Shown here one piece after another: positions 31,411 through 43,316 of a stretch of 64,000 nucleotides of DNA. Within the stretch, counting starts at the first letter, position 1; each line of letters starts with the position of its first letter. The position numbers and the translations under genes are program-made. The notes under the pieces were generated by a model. The model worked only from the letters and a program-made list of their open reading frames with translations. It made no database searches and had not been told where the DNA came from. Origin of the DNA: Diphasiastrum complanatum (Eukaryota; Streptophyta; Lycopodiopsida; Lycopodiales; Lycopodiaceae). The stretch covers positions 14,011,955 to 14,075,954 of the forward strand of contig CM055108.1 of assembly GCA_029204225.1 (NCBI GenBank), read 5' to 3'.

Positions 31411-33252
31411 TTATGCACCCCTGAATCTCTTATCCAAAATAGGTCCTTTATGTTTAGGAGGGTCGCCACTCTTAGTAATTGAGATCAAGATCGAAAAGGT
31501 TTTGCCAGCATGTATATGGTGTACTTCACATGGCCCAAACCCCCATCAACCTCTTTTTGTTTGACTTGCTATTTTCCAATTTGATGGTAACTTTTTTTTG
31601 TTAAAGGCTTGTGCATTCTCAAGAATCAAGCTACTTTGGTTAATAAGCTCTTTCATGCATCTCTTTCTCTTGGTCAAACAATTGTTAATGCCCCTCTCTG
31701 GCTCTCACATGCCATTCTTTATGGTCAAATAGATACATGTTCACTACCTTGATACAAAAAAGGTCCTCTCACCCTCTAAGACTTGAAGGATATTATTGAC
31801 TCCCTTGGGCACAACTTATCCAATTCGACATTGTTCTTCTTTGAGTTATCCTTTCCACAAGTGGTTGTAGTGATTTTAGCATCATCACCACTTTCACCAA
31901 AGCCTCTTTTCTCCACTACTAGAGTCCTAAATTTCAACCCTCTTCCTTTGGGCATAGAAGCATCTACTTATGTAGTATCTTCTTTTTTCACCGATTTACT
32001 ATAGCTTAGAAAGGGATAGAGTGACTTTGCGTCTAGCTCAAAAAATTTATTATTTATCATTTGCAAAATACTCTATGAAAACATTTGTAGTTTTGCTTTT
32101 TGTACTATGTCAAAATGCTTCCTCTTAAACCAAATGGCCTTAAAAACATAAGGTAAAATTTGCCCATTTTGTCATGTAAAAAAATAATCTTATAGATGCC
32201 TTTGCCATAAGTATCAATCCGCACATGGGCAAGGATTCCAAACTGGGTGGGCAAGTCCCCAACTCAGGCATGCTACATCATTGTGCCACATGTTGGCTAT
32301 TACCGATTTTGTCAGTTTGCTAAAGAAATTGTGCAACAACTCCTTTTCTATTGGTTTTTTTCATTCCTCAATTGATTTACATAAATTTTGTGTCAAGTCA
32401 TTTCATGGGATATGTGTAAATTGTGCATACTTCGGTTGATCTAGCTACACAAAGGAGCCAAATTGATGTAACAGTCGTCCTTCCACCCTCAGTGTAGTAA
32501 CATGTTGGAAAGATGTTTTCATGCTATTTCGACTTATTGGTATTATTGGCCATGTGATGCCATGGTGAGCGGAGAACTTACTAAAGTTATTTTTGTTTTG
32601 CGTATGTTCGTAATAATAAATACAGCCTCTGTGTCATGTGTTAAGCATTTATAAGGATGAGCATTTAAGCGAATGTGCATGTCATAGGCCTGTCATAATC
32701 CGAGTGTGGTTTGATGTTAGAGAGAATCTTTTAATCATCCACAAGTTACAACATTCCTAGTAGTTATACCCTTGGATGGTTGTAGGCTCATGACTTTCAT
32801 GACATTCATCATTGCCTATACTCTTATTTGTATTTGTGTGACATTATTGTAACTTTTCCTAGTTAAGCTCTTTGTCTTGACTTATGTAGACCTTTTGGGC
32901 TAGGGCCCTTGAGATATTCCATTGGGTTCTAGGACTCATTGATTCTTGTTTTGGCTACATTTGGAAATAGTAGGTGAGCATTTCGAGTTGTTTCAAACTA
33001 AAAAATAAGCTTGTTTTGACACTTATTCAAATAAATTCTCAAACAAAACTACACAGAAAGAAACATTTATCATTTTGCATTGGCACGTTGAATTTGGTCG
33101 ATTGGCCAATTTTGCCCAGACTCTAGTTGTTTCCACATTGCAGTTGATGTCATGTTTTTTTTCTTCTTCCTTATTTCTTTCTTTTTTTGGACCTAAGGAA
33201 GGTTATGAGACTACCTTTTAGTTTCTTTCTCAATTTCTTTTACTTAACGCAT
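31411..33252. other. Non-coding stretch
   Basis: No gene supported. A faint tRNA-derived pattern on the minus strand at about 32225-32295 (GTTTGGAATCC resembling a pol III B box) is too weak to annotate separately. Confidence 0.5.
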
Positions 33253-33331
33253 GTTTGCTTCCAAGGGAGCTCCAATCTGGGATCAAAGAAACTTTGGATA
33301 CCAAGTTAACCAATCGAGCCAATGCCGTTGG
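33253..33331 (-). repeat. tRNA-derived SINE-like unit (copy 1)
   Basis: On the minus strand it has the same layout as the clearer copies at 51 kb: an A-box-like TGGCTCGATTGG, a middle CCAAAGTTTCTTTG and a degraded B-box region. It is a single, diverged copy. Confidence 0.55.
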
Positions 33332-34794
33332 ATTTCTTTCCTATCATGGAACTGCATTTAGACGAAGGTCAACACAATCTTCCTAGTGTCGAGACAAGCA
33401 TTGGAAGGCTATGTTTGTGATCTTCTTGTGCTTTCATGGTCATTGTCGGCGTCATTGTCAGGACCCCTGATTTTGAGGGCTAGTATCCATGTTCCCTTTA
33501 CAAACACAAAAACCAAAATTTAATTTTTTTCAAAGTAATGTATAAAAATCAAAGATTCCACTATTACTAGGTGCTTTGCACTTTGTATGTGCATTACCTA
33601 CATTTGGGCCTTGCATTTGGGAGCCTTATTAGGTTTTAAGGTGTATGCACCAGGATTCAATCCCGTGAACTAACTCATATCTAACTCCAAACAACAATTT
33701 TATAAAAAAAAAAAACCACAGAAAAACTTTTAAAAAAAAGTTAATTGTTGATTAGCCACGTGGCGAGTGGGCCTGGCCACACGTGGGTCATGACCCTGCT
33801 AATTTTGATCGGTCACGTGGACATCTTTGTCGTGGCTCACCTGACTCTTAGTAACAGGGTAGTTTCGTAGAACCCATCGCGGCCGTATGAGATAGCGGGC
33901 CTTGAACGTTGAAACTTGACAGAACGGCTGACTACCATCAACGGGCGCTTGCATGGAAGATGGCCCCCCATAAGAAAAAAGTTGCACCTTATAAAATCAT
34001 TCAGGGTCTATTTTTTGGACATTAGGTGTTGGTTCAATGTATTTTGAGATCCCCTTAGAGGCTTGAGTAGTCCCTTAAGATATAGATACCTCTTGGCCCC
34101 ATGGGCCTTGGGTTGCATGAGGATGAAAATCTCAGAGGCGGTTTGCCAGGTGCCCATCTAACGATGCAACTTTCTTGAAAGATTGCTCCCCCCCCCCCCA
34201 AAAAAAAAAAAAAAAGAGTTTGTTTTTATTGGGAAATGGATTGGCCTTTCAAATTGTGAATCTTGCCATAAAATATGGGAATGTGAAACCATGTTTTATG
34301 GCTCGATGATCGATGAGCTAAGTAAAACCTGTACCCTTAACTAAAGGATAGCCAATGCTATCCAAATTGGCTAGTTATCATCCATACTTCTGTCTACATT
34401 TCTCTCACATATTGTGGTGCTCTTTACAATTTGATTACGAAAGCTTCATTAAACGTGAAAAGGCCATGCGTCAAGTGAAGTTTGGCAAGGAGGGACAAGA
34501 GTCGAGAGTGTCATCCTGAAGGCTTGATTGAGGGAAACAATGTATGATGCCTAAGGGCAAGTACTTTTCTATGGTTTTTTTTTTTCTATGATGTAATTTG
34601 TAGAGACAAATTGCCCCAAAGTAATTAAGACTTTCCCAACTTCAAACCCAGATAGACTTTGATGATATAGAATCATCAAGGTCGATATTCATTTAGGATA
34701 TTGTATGAATTTATTTCCTTAATGAATTGAGTAACATGCATTGATACTTGTAGAACTAAGAATCTTCTATGAACTATGTTTGATGGTATTATGA
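33332..34794. other. Non-coding stretch with a poly-C/poly-A tract
   Basis: No gene supported. A run of C followed by A lies at about 34190-34216. Confidence 0.5.
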
Positions 34795-35210
34795 ACACTG
34801 ACCTTTCTTTGAAGGGATGTGCAGGTACGCACGAACATACCTGATGAATCAGAGCAAGAATAAGAAGCCCTCTAGGCTTAAGGACTGACCTCTCTTTTGA
34901 GGGTATGTGCAGGTACTTGAGAAAGTGCCAGAAGGACAAGAATCGAAACAAGAAGCTTTCTGAGCTTAAAGATAGTATAAAGAAGGCTTCTTGATAAAGT
35001 CTATAAAGAAGGCTCAGAAGAGTCTATAAAGAAGGCTTATTACTAATTCTATAATGAAGGCTTAGTGGAGTCTATAAAGAATAGGATAAGGTCTAGGGTC
35101 TGATCACCCTAGTGACTTTTTCCACCATGATTGAGGATGGGCAACCTCTAGAAAATAAGTGCCAATGACCATGATTGAGGATGGGCAACCTCTAGAAAAA
35201 AGGGCCTAGG
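34795..35210. repeat. Cluster of short direct repeats
   Basis: A block of about 85 bp (CTGACCT.TCTTTGA.GG.ATGTGCAGGTAC) is present twice at about 34797-34965. AGTCTATAAAGAAGGCT recurs about four times at 34975-35090. CCATGATTGAGGATGGGCAA plus the following 12 bases is present twice at about 35126-35200. These may be parts of an unrecognised LTR. Confidence 0.65.
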
Positions 35211-35808
35211 AATTGATGGACATTATGCAAAAACAAGAGGGACATATACATTGGCTCTTCCTTAGGAAGATTGCACTTGGGTGAATTCCCAAGTTGTAAT
35301 CATGAAAAATTATATGTAATTAAAAGTCAAGTTTGAACCTTGTATCACCTACCTCCCACCTACTGTCCACATGCATTCTAGGCTATTTGACACCTAGAAT
35401 GGGGCGCCCTTCTACACTCTCACTTCATATGCCAAATCATCATAATAACTCTCCCAAGCTAATACACATCACCCATTCACCCTCTCTAACTAATACACCT
35501 CATCCATGCACTCCACTCCACCCTAAGTCCAGTTGGAGTCTTCCTCACACCTCACGCACTTGAACTTGAGACCTCACTCACTTTGGAAGGACTCTCCACT
35601 CTCTATGTAAGTGGAAATGCGCCCCGCTACCAGGAGGATTGAAGGATATTGCATCCAAGCTCTACCCATTGAGTGTGTGTTTGTTGTGTATAGGTGCTTT
35701 GCCAAGAGGATTGAGGCATTACCTCAAGGAGGCTATGCTATTTTGTGGATTGCAAGATTTTTGGAGCTCAAACCCTCTCGGATTTCTATCCCTCTTTCAC
35801 ATCACACA
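35211..35808. other. Non-coding stretch
   Basis: No gene supported. C-rich, CT/CA-biased sequence leads up to the microsatellite. Confidence 0.5.
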
Positions 35809-35818
35809 CAAACACACA

Positions 35819-35979
<161 letters not shown>

Positions 35980-36039
35980 ACCTTCTCCTGAAACCATGAT
36001 ATGCTCTTGAAACTGTTACCCATATGTAAGAATGGTTGA

Positions 36040-36340
36040 CAGTACCATTCCATGTCAGGCTATCTGTGGCCTATTGTCCATGCATGTCAGATCTAGAGCT
36101 TGCATGTCAGGCCATCAGTGGCCTATGGTCCTTGCATGTCAGATCTAAAGCTTGCATGTTAGATTTTAAGCTTGCATGTCATACCATCTGTGGCCTATTG
36201 TCCATGCATGTCAGATCTAAAGCTTGTATGTCAGATTTGAAACTTGCATGTCACACCATGCATTGCCTAATGACCATGCATGTCACTTCATGACTGTTGC
36301 ATGTCAAGAAACTAAGATCCATTTGGATTGCATGTCAAAA
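36040..36340. repeat. GCATGTCAG minisatellite
   Basis: TGCATGTCAGATCTAAAGCT and variants recur many times. A longer alternating unit (CCATCTGTGGCCTATTGTC) is interleaved, giving a two-level repeat of about 60 and 20 bp. Confidence 0.8.
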
Positions 36341-37227
36341 ATCTAAGATCCAACATGATTGCAAGTCGGAAGGATTAAGACTTATGAAAAAATTTATATG
36401 CTTTTGATAAGCTAGAAATGAAATTAAGATCATTGAATATAAACTAAGTCTATGTTAAGTTGATTTTCCTACTTTGAGACCCCTATTGGATCCATTGTAT
36501 ATGTAATTGGCATTGGCCAATTGGCTCTGCATAATGACAAGAAAAGAATCCTTCAGGTGGGGGGGGGTCCCCATCTTGACCCCTCAGTGGTTCCGCTGTT
36601 GTGTGAATGCATTTATGAAATGCATTGTTTTCGAGTATTAGTTTCGAAGTCTACTTTGATTTAAAAGTCTTATTTGATTTTCATTTAAGATTCAAGACTT
36701 GATTTATGTGAATGATAAGCCAATAAATCTTTTGGCCTTTAAGAACTTAGGACATGCCTCCACCCTCGAGTTCACAGATGATTAGGCTTTGTTCACTCTA
36801 GATACATGCACACAAATTCACATGCAACTGAAAACCATTCACCAAAAGATCTGCATGCAATACAGGTGAATAACCAAACGATTCTTGCTTCTAATTAACT
36901 CTAAATATTCAGAAAACAGTAGTGCAGTCAGATTAACCTATTGATCTGAAATAAGAAATAAGAAACTAATTATATATCAGCATGCTAGCAATCCAAAGAA
37001 GAAACACCCATCTCTTGATTCTTGGATAGCCCAAGAACATCAAGAACTGAGATGTCAAGAATATGCTTGATCTACACCACAATCTCAGTCTGTTTAGTTT
37101 ACTTGAATGCTGAAACTACTTTAAACAAAAACAAGAAATCTATTCCACTCTAATCCACAACTAACTCACAACCACATTCAAGAAATGGAAGTGCATGTTC
37201 ATAAAAGATTATCACATAATAGTTTGG
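36341..37227. other. Non-coding stretch
   Basis: No gene supported. Confidence 0.5.
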
Positions 37228-37840
37228 CTGTACTGATACAAACTAATGTTTGTTAGTAAATTTCTCAACCAAAACACTTCTTTAATAGATTGAGAAGCAG
37301 CAATGTATTTTGCTTCTGTAGATGAAAGAGCGATAGAGGTTTGCTTACGACTGTTCCATGAGATAGGACCACTGCTGAGGAAGAATGCAAATCCAGATGT
37401 GGACTTACGATTATCTACATCTCCTCCCTAGCTTGCATTGGAATATCCACTAAGCTGATGAAGATTGTCGTTGTTGACATCTCCATAGCAGATGCACTGG
37501 TCCATGGTAGCTCGAATACACCACATGACTCTTATGAGAGCCTTCCAATGGGTACTGCCAAGATTAGCCATAAATTGGCTTAGTGATCTTATTGCAAAAG
37601 AGATGTCAGGCCTTGTACAGACCATTGCGTTCATGAGAGGTCCAAGTATCGATTGATAAGGATACTCTCTCATCTGCTCCTCTTCTTGCTTGGTCTAAGG
37701 ACATTGGTCCTTTGACAATCACAGGCCTGGATCCATTGGTGAGTGAGCTAATTTATAATAATCAGATTATATCTGACAAGAATATTGTGAAGATACCTTT
37801 GTTGAGTAATGTAGATCAGTCATCTCACTCTGTCTCAATA
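37228..37840 (-). pseudogene. Copia-F: RNase H fragment
   Basis: The minus strand reads REYPYQSILGPLMNAM, CTRPDISFAIRSLSQFMAN, HWKALIRVM and GDVNNDNLHQLSGYS, followed by the RNase H active-site block. It is a close relative of the copy at 55318-55905, with DNA similarity end to end over this span. Both ends are abrupt, with no LTR. It is a transposed or recombined scrap. Confidence 0.8.
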
Positions 37841-38229
37841 TTATCACCAATACTAGCTTTCTCCACACAATTCCCCTATCATTCATCCCCATATCACATT
37901 TACCGCCTCTAAACACGCGGTTACCCTATTAGAAGTAATCAATAATGATTTTTAAGCGATAATGCCTCATTGTACCACCATGTAGTAGGTTTCATTAGCC
38001 AAAAATTGCCCCAAATTTGGCCCTATGGTACCCAAATGGCGAATGTAGCCCATCTCCAGGTCACCCGCACTCGGCTTGATATAATGGCAATAAATACTCC
38101 CCAAAAAGTGTTTCTCCCATGCTCAGTGACATCGCTCTATCCGCTGGCTTTGAGCAGCCAGTTTTAGGGGTAAATTTGGCTCAAGGATGGCCAAAATAGT
38201 TGCCTTCTAGCTCTAGCTAGGCCCATTTC
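37841..38229. other. Non-coding stretch
   Basis: No gene supported. Confidence 0.5.
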
Positions 38230-38480
38230 AAAAAAGGCCTTGCATTTTTGAACTAAAATTTCACTTTGAAGTCTCTTTTAATGAAGAATTCCAACTTCAA
38301 TGTCAGGTCCCTTCACTGAATTTCAAAGTGAAATTTTTTAATGAAAAGAAGTCTTATTTTGCCTTTCACTTCTTCAGGGCCCCTTCATTGCTGATCCAAT
38401 GGCAGTTTAACATCTAATGGCCCATGTTTGAAGTTCCCTTCTCCATTGATCTTCCTTGATCAGGATCCAATGGCCTTGCC
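38230..38480 (-). repeat. Sequence related to the Copia-C leader
   Basis: Reverse-complemented, it shares GCCATTGGAT, GGGCCCT.AAGAA, TTCATTAAAA and TCCCTTCA-type words, in order, with 18880-18990 in the leader of Copia-C. Probably a fragment of a related element. Confidence 0.4.
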
Positions 38481-38566
38481 GTTTTTGTGCACCTAGCTTA
38501 GTTCTTAGACATGCACCAATCACTTCGGAGCACTACCTCTGTTCTCCCATGAGGGCTGTCGCGACC

Positions 38567-38570
<4 letters not shown>

Positions 38571-38660
<90 letters not shown>
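38571..38660. repeat. (CT)45 microsatellite
   Basis: An uninterrupted CT run of about 90 bp. Confidence 0.95.
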
Positions 38661-38661
<1 letters not shown>

Positions 38662-40650
38662 CAACGATGGTCGCCTTCCTCCTCATGCAATAGCTCGTTT
38701 TTGCATGATTATGTGGCATTTTCAAGGCTGTTTGATGCCACAGTTGGCTGCGTCCTAGCTCTACAACCAGGAGGAGAATTACCAAATGAGATTTGGCCAT
38801 GAAACAACTGAGAACAGCTGGCTTTTTCGAAACACTCTAGTTTCATGCTATGAAACCCTTCATAGGTCCCTCTCGGGCAATTCTCAGCCTCTTTTTGAGA
38901 TTTTCTTTGCAGAAACAACATCCTTAAGGTCACTCTAGTCCTACCAATCTGATGGGACTGACAACATATGATTTGGTAAAGATTTCACTACAAATAGTCA
39001 GCTTTTCTGAAAGAAGGCAAACAACAACCTTGCAATTAGTAAGTTGGAAATTTGTCATTTATAAATGAACTGATAATAGCTAGAACCCAACCTAAGGCGG
39101 AATGTTGGGTTCCCAAAATTTTATCTTGGAGTTATTTCTGACTATTAGAATTGTTCATGAATGCAAGTTCTCTGTATTGAAATTAAGAGCTATGGCTTTA
39201 TTGTCCTTTATGCATTGGAGTGATTTGCTTTGCTATGTATCATACTATGTAGAGTTTCAGAGATCGTATATTTGAAAAATAATCAGAGTATGTGTAGCAT
39301 ATCGTATTTACACAAAGGTACAATAGGCTGTTATGGTGAAACTTATGGTTGAGGTTTATGTAGAATACAAGAGACATACATGGCCAAAAAGAACATGTTG
39401 GATAGAATGCGACTGTCCATTGGAATGCAATTATAGCCTAGAGATGAACGACTACAGTGCTAGCAGTTTTGAATCTTGAAAATGAGCTATCAGGCATTGA
39501 AGCACTCTACTTGGCTCATCATATGGTTTGGGTGATGTTCGCTCCTTTAGAAAGCTAGTATGCATCATGAATCACTCTAAACTAAGTTTCAGAGTTACTG
39601 TGAATCATTATAATTTTAGGCAAGAATTATTCTGCAAAAAGTTAGAAATACTTGTGGTTTATTATGAAGACACAGTCACTCTATATAGAGCTAATGTTAG
39701 GACACATGTGACAAACATTCATGATAGACAAAATTTGAAGATATTGTATGAATGTAAAATTGAAATAATAATGAAAAAATCTGAACATAGAGAAGTAGTG
39801 TCGAAGGTGTCATAGACCACCATGCACTATGTAGTAGATTTTCGGCTTTTTGTCGTTTCGCTTCGTCACCTTCGCGACAAAGTTGCAGGAGTTCACAATT
39901 TCTGACACACTAAATCAATGTAGTCGAATGTTGATCATTCATTCTACCAAGAACTAAACTACTTAGAAGCATTAAACCATAGACAACAATCTATAAATAA
40001 GAGTTGTGGAGGGCCTCTATGTCACATTTAGTAAATATTAAAGGCATCAAGAGACCTTGCAAATTTTAGATCTAAGCTTGTGGTGGGTGTCCCATTTTTT
40101 AATTTTTCCTTTCAAGGTTTCAAACGCGTTGAGGATGAGGACTAGCTGCGTATGATTATGGAGTGTTATGGGGCCCAACATTTCCTAATTTTATGTTGTG
40201 GCCGATTCGTTCTATAATCTCATTTTTATTTTTTTGGTGAAGAACGTAGCTAACTTTCTATTTAAAAATCAAATTTTTGTTTCTAATCAATAGAAAGTTT
40301 CATGTCAATGACAAGTTACAATATAGCTAACATAGCTTGCTCACATTTGAAGAGACTCTTATCTTCTCAATAAATAGTGCAACATCAACAATGACAAGTT
40401 ACAACATGATAAAATGCCACTTTGATGTCCCTCTATCAAGGCCAAAATAAAATAAAAATTCAAACTGTAGTTAGTAGAGAGAGAGAGAGTGGAATCTACT
40501 CATCCCAAGTGGCATTTGTCATAGCGTACTACCCTACAAGTTAGTAACTATCGACCTCTCTAAAAAGATTGAGGTAGATTGCATGTCAACATGGTTGTCA
40601 CCATTTCATAGCCTACTACCCTACATGTTAGTAACTATCGAACTCTCTAA
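38661..40650. other. Non-coding stretch
   Basis: No gene supported over 2 kb. The longest frame (39528-39815, 95 codons) shows no motif. A (GA)n run lies at about 40476-40490. Confidence 0.5.
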
Positions 40651-40973
40651 AAAGATGCAAATATATGCATTTTGATTTCCAAGGGGGCTCAAACTTGGGA
40701 CCAAAGAAACTTTGGATACCAAGTTAACCAAGTGAGCCAATGTTGTTGGATTGAGATTGCTCATATTGCTTTTTGGTTTCCAAGGGGAGCCTAGAACCTT
40801 GGGACCAAAGAAACCCTTGGATGTCAAGTTGACCAACCTCTTTGGGTGTAGATCGCTCATAATGCATCTTGGTTTCCAAGGGGGGGTTGAAACTTGGGAG
40901 TCAGGACCAAAGAAACTCTGGATGCCAAGCTAACCAACTGAGCCCACCTCATTGTATAGATCGCTCATAGTGG
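40651..40973 (-). repeat. Tandem array of three tRNA-like SINE units with spacer repeats
   Basis: Units lie at about 40669-40750, 40770-40848 and 40866-40956. On the minus strand they keep an A-box-like TGGCTCACTTGG (first unit), a central CCAAAG.TTCTTTGGTC and a degenerate B box. They are separated by a 17-bp direct repeat: GAGATTGCTCATATTGC (40753), TAGATCGCTCATAATGC (40849) and TAGATCGCTCATAGTGG (40957). A weaker relative precedes unit one. The repeats look like target-site duplications, as in the 51-kb array. Confidence 0.7.
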
Positions 40974-41149
40974 CCCGTCAAAGAGTACAGGACCTACTAA
41001 TCAAATACACCCACCCAGCTCACAACCTTCACCGATCAATCACACTCACTCTGTATATTTCATTCGGCCAAGAGTATGTAGCTAGGTGTCTCTCGCGGCT
41101 CGGTGCCTCGAGGGACCCTCTACATCCCATAGATGGTCTCAGTATAAGG

Positions 41150-41379
41150 GCTAAATATTTTTTATGAATTTTGAGAATTCTGTAAATTCGCTTGCTGCCA
41201 AATTTCAGACGGCGGATATTAAAGCTGACGAGTCAGGGGGCTGTTACTTTTTGACGGTCGAGATTATTCCAAACGAGCGGCGTAGATCTTCTCTGGCGTT
41301 AACGGCTTCTGTTAGTAGCTAATCAGGGATTAATTAGCGTAAGTGGTTTAGTTAGGGTTAATCCAGTTCGGTAATCTCA

Positions 41380-41425
<46 letters not shown>

Positions 41426-41430
41426 GGTAG
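41150..41430 (+). promoter_or_regulatory. Probable promoter and start region of the PI4K-gamma gene
   Basis: GC content rises here. A telo-box (TTAGGGTTA, 41352-41360) lies just before a CT-rich tract (41381-41422, about 20 units with one break). Telo-boxes and CT/GA tracts are common near transcription starts of plant housekeeping genes, and GA tracts can be bound by BPC factors. Placement is by inference, about 1.9 kb before the start codon, so an intron in the 5' untranslated region is likely. Confidence 0.4.
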
Positions 41431-43316
41431 AAGAGAAGAGAAGAGAAGAGAGATCTGACAGAAAAGTCAGGAAGACGATGGTGGGATCTATAATTTTCCA
41501 CGATCTGATACTCTCTTGATTGCTCTCTTACATCTCTGGGTTTCTGAGATCTGGCATTCTCGTGATCTCGTACCATCTTCCAGTTTTTGCATTGTTCGAG
41601 GGTGCTGCTTCCTTCGTCTTTCAGGAATCCTGTTTTGGACTTTTTGTGTTCAACGTTTCGGTCGGATTTGTTTGCATTCGTGAAAGCGCCTGGCTTTTCT
41701 TGCTCTCTGTTGCGGATCTGGTAGTGGGTTTGGTGTTCCGGCCAGATTTGTGACAGATCTGTGTTGGGTTTGTTGCATTCTCTCATCAGAGTCTAGTTTG
41801 CAACTTCGTGGTCTTAAGCTGTTATGGTGGTCTGCTTTCTTGCTAAGTTGTAGGGCTTTACTGGACGTTTATAGACCGAACGCTGAGGATGTTTAGTAGC
41901 TTATTATGGGAAAATTTTGCACGCATTGGTAGCTCAACACAGTGCAGATCTGGTAGTTGCTTGCAAACTGATGGAAGTTCCTCTTCAAGATAGTTCGATA
42001 TCATAGTCCCCTGATCTACAAGCTTGAACTTTGCATTCCGTGCTATGTATTGCCTCTGCCGTTCTATGATATGACATTGTACCTTGTGCCTTTGCAAAGT
42101 TCAACGTATATTTTATAATCTTAACAGACTTCATTGCTTATGTGTTTTTCCTGCTGTGAACTTGAAGATACCGAAGTAAGTCATAAGCAGATGCATTTTT
42201 ATCTCACAATAAGTAGGCCATAGAATTCTGCACGTTCACTTCATTCCCTCTGGCTATGGTTTCTGACTTTCTGTTCACAATACTTGGAATCTGTTGCAGG
42301 TAACATTTTGAAGGAACCTCATGAGATACCGAGGTTGAAGTGAGTCTCATGAAATACGAACATCTACTCCATCTTAAAGGCATTCCATTGCCGCTGAAAA
42401 AGTCCTTGCAATTCCCTGCGTGGAGTCTTAGAACGTCCCCGTGAGTGTTGAGTGGGATGTAACTTGTGTCAGAGAATCAATCGGCCGTTTTTGGTGCGAT
42501 TTGTTCTGACATGTTTTCAAGAGTCTCAAATCAACTCATAACGATTCCTTCTTAGCAAACAGGCTATCGGAAGAAAACAACTTCTTCTGAAGAAGAAATC
42601 TTGCATCTTATAGAAGGTACTACATTTCCAAGACTGTTATCGTTAACAAGTCACTGCTCCTACTCTTTGCCATTTGTGACTGCGAGAAAAATTGCCGGCA
42701 TTTTGATTAACTTGTTATGATTCCCAGAATGGCACTGTAAAAATCGGGAATGGCAGCGCTACCAGATTCCTGGATACCATAGAGATACAGAGCCACATCA
42801 CAAGATCTATGCCTGGCAAACAATCAAATCAGCTATTTGCTACTAGAACGTGGTTTGCAGTGTGTTTTACAGCCAGATCTGGACCTCTGAGAAGGTTCGC
42901 GCTATATTTAATAGGAAATGGAAATGGAGATCTTATTTGATGAACGTTGAGAGTTGAACAAGTTGCCAGATAGGTTTTCATTGGTGGAGTTATCATCTAT
43001 GTAACAAGGAGGGCGTATCAAGTGAACATGTAAAGTTCCTGATAACGTAAAAGTTGTCATAGGTGCTCGTTTTCTCCATGTTTTGTATATTGTTGGTCGA
43101 TCAATTAGGAACATTGCTATGTCAGAGGTGTAAGTTCTAAATCGAAGGAGGACCGGAGATGAGGCTTGGTTGATGAAACAAGCCCGTCCATAGTTGATTT
43201 TGTCAGTTTTCATCAAAATAGGTCCTACACTTGAGCCAGGTGACTGATAAAACTTGCTTGAGGGTTTCCAAAAATCTCCAAAGTTGTGAACACTCCGACG
43301 ATTTCAAGCGTCAAGT
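41431..43316 (+). other. Probable 5' untranslated region, perhaps with intron(s)
   Basis: No supported coding frame. TC/T-rich sequence with splice-like sites (for example a polypyrimidine tract and TTGCAG at about 42294-42299) suits a spliced leader. Exact exons cannot be fixed without transcripts. Several short upstream ATGs would have to be removed by splicing or bypassed. Confidence 0.4.

Noticed and set aside
32210-32295. Another tRNA-derived unit
   Set aside because: Only a weak B-box resemblance, with no A box or flanking repeats that I could confirm.
36040-36340. CRISPR-like array
   Set aside because: Repeats are imperfect and contiguous without unique spacers, and this is a plant genome.
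39528-39815. A 95-codon frame as a possible small gene
   Set aside because: No motif, no family resemblance and no supporting context; expected by chance in AT-rich DNA.
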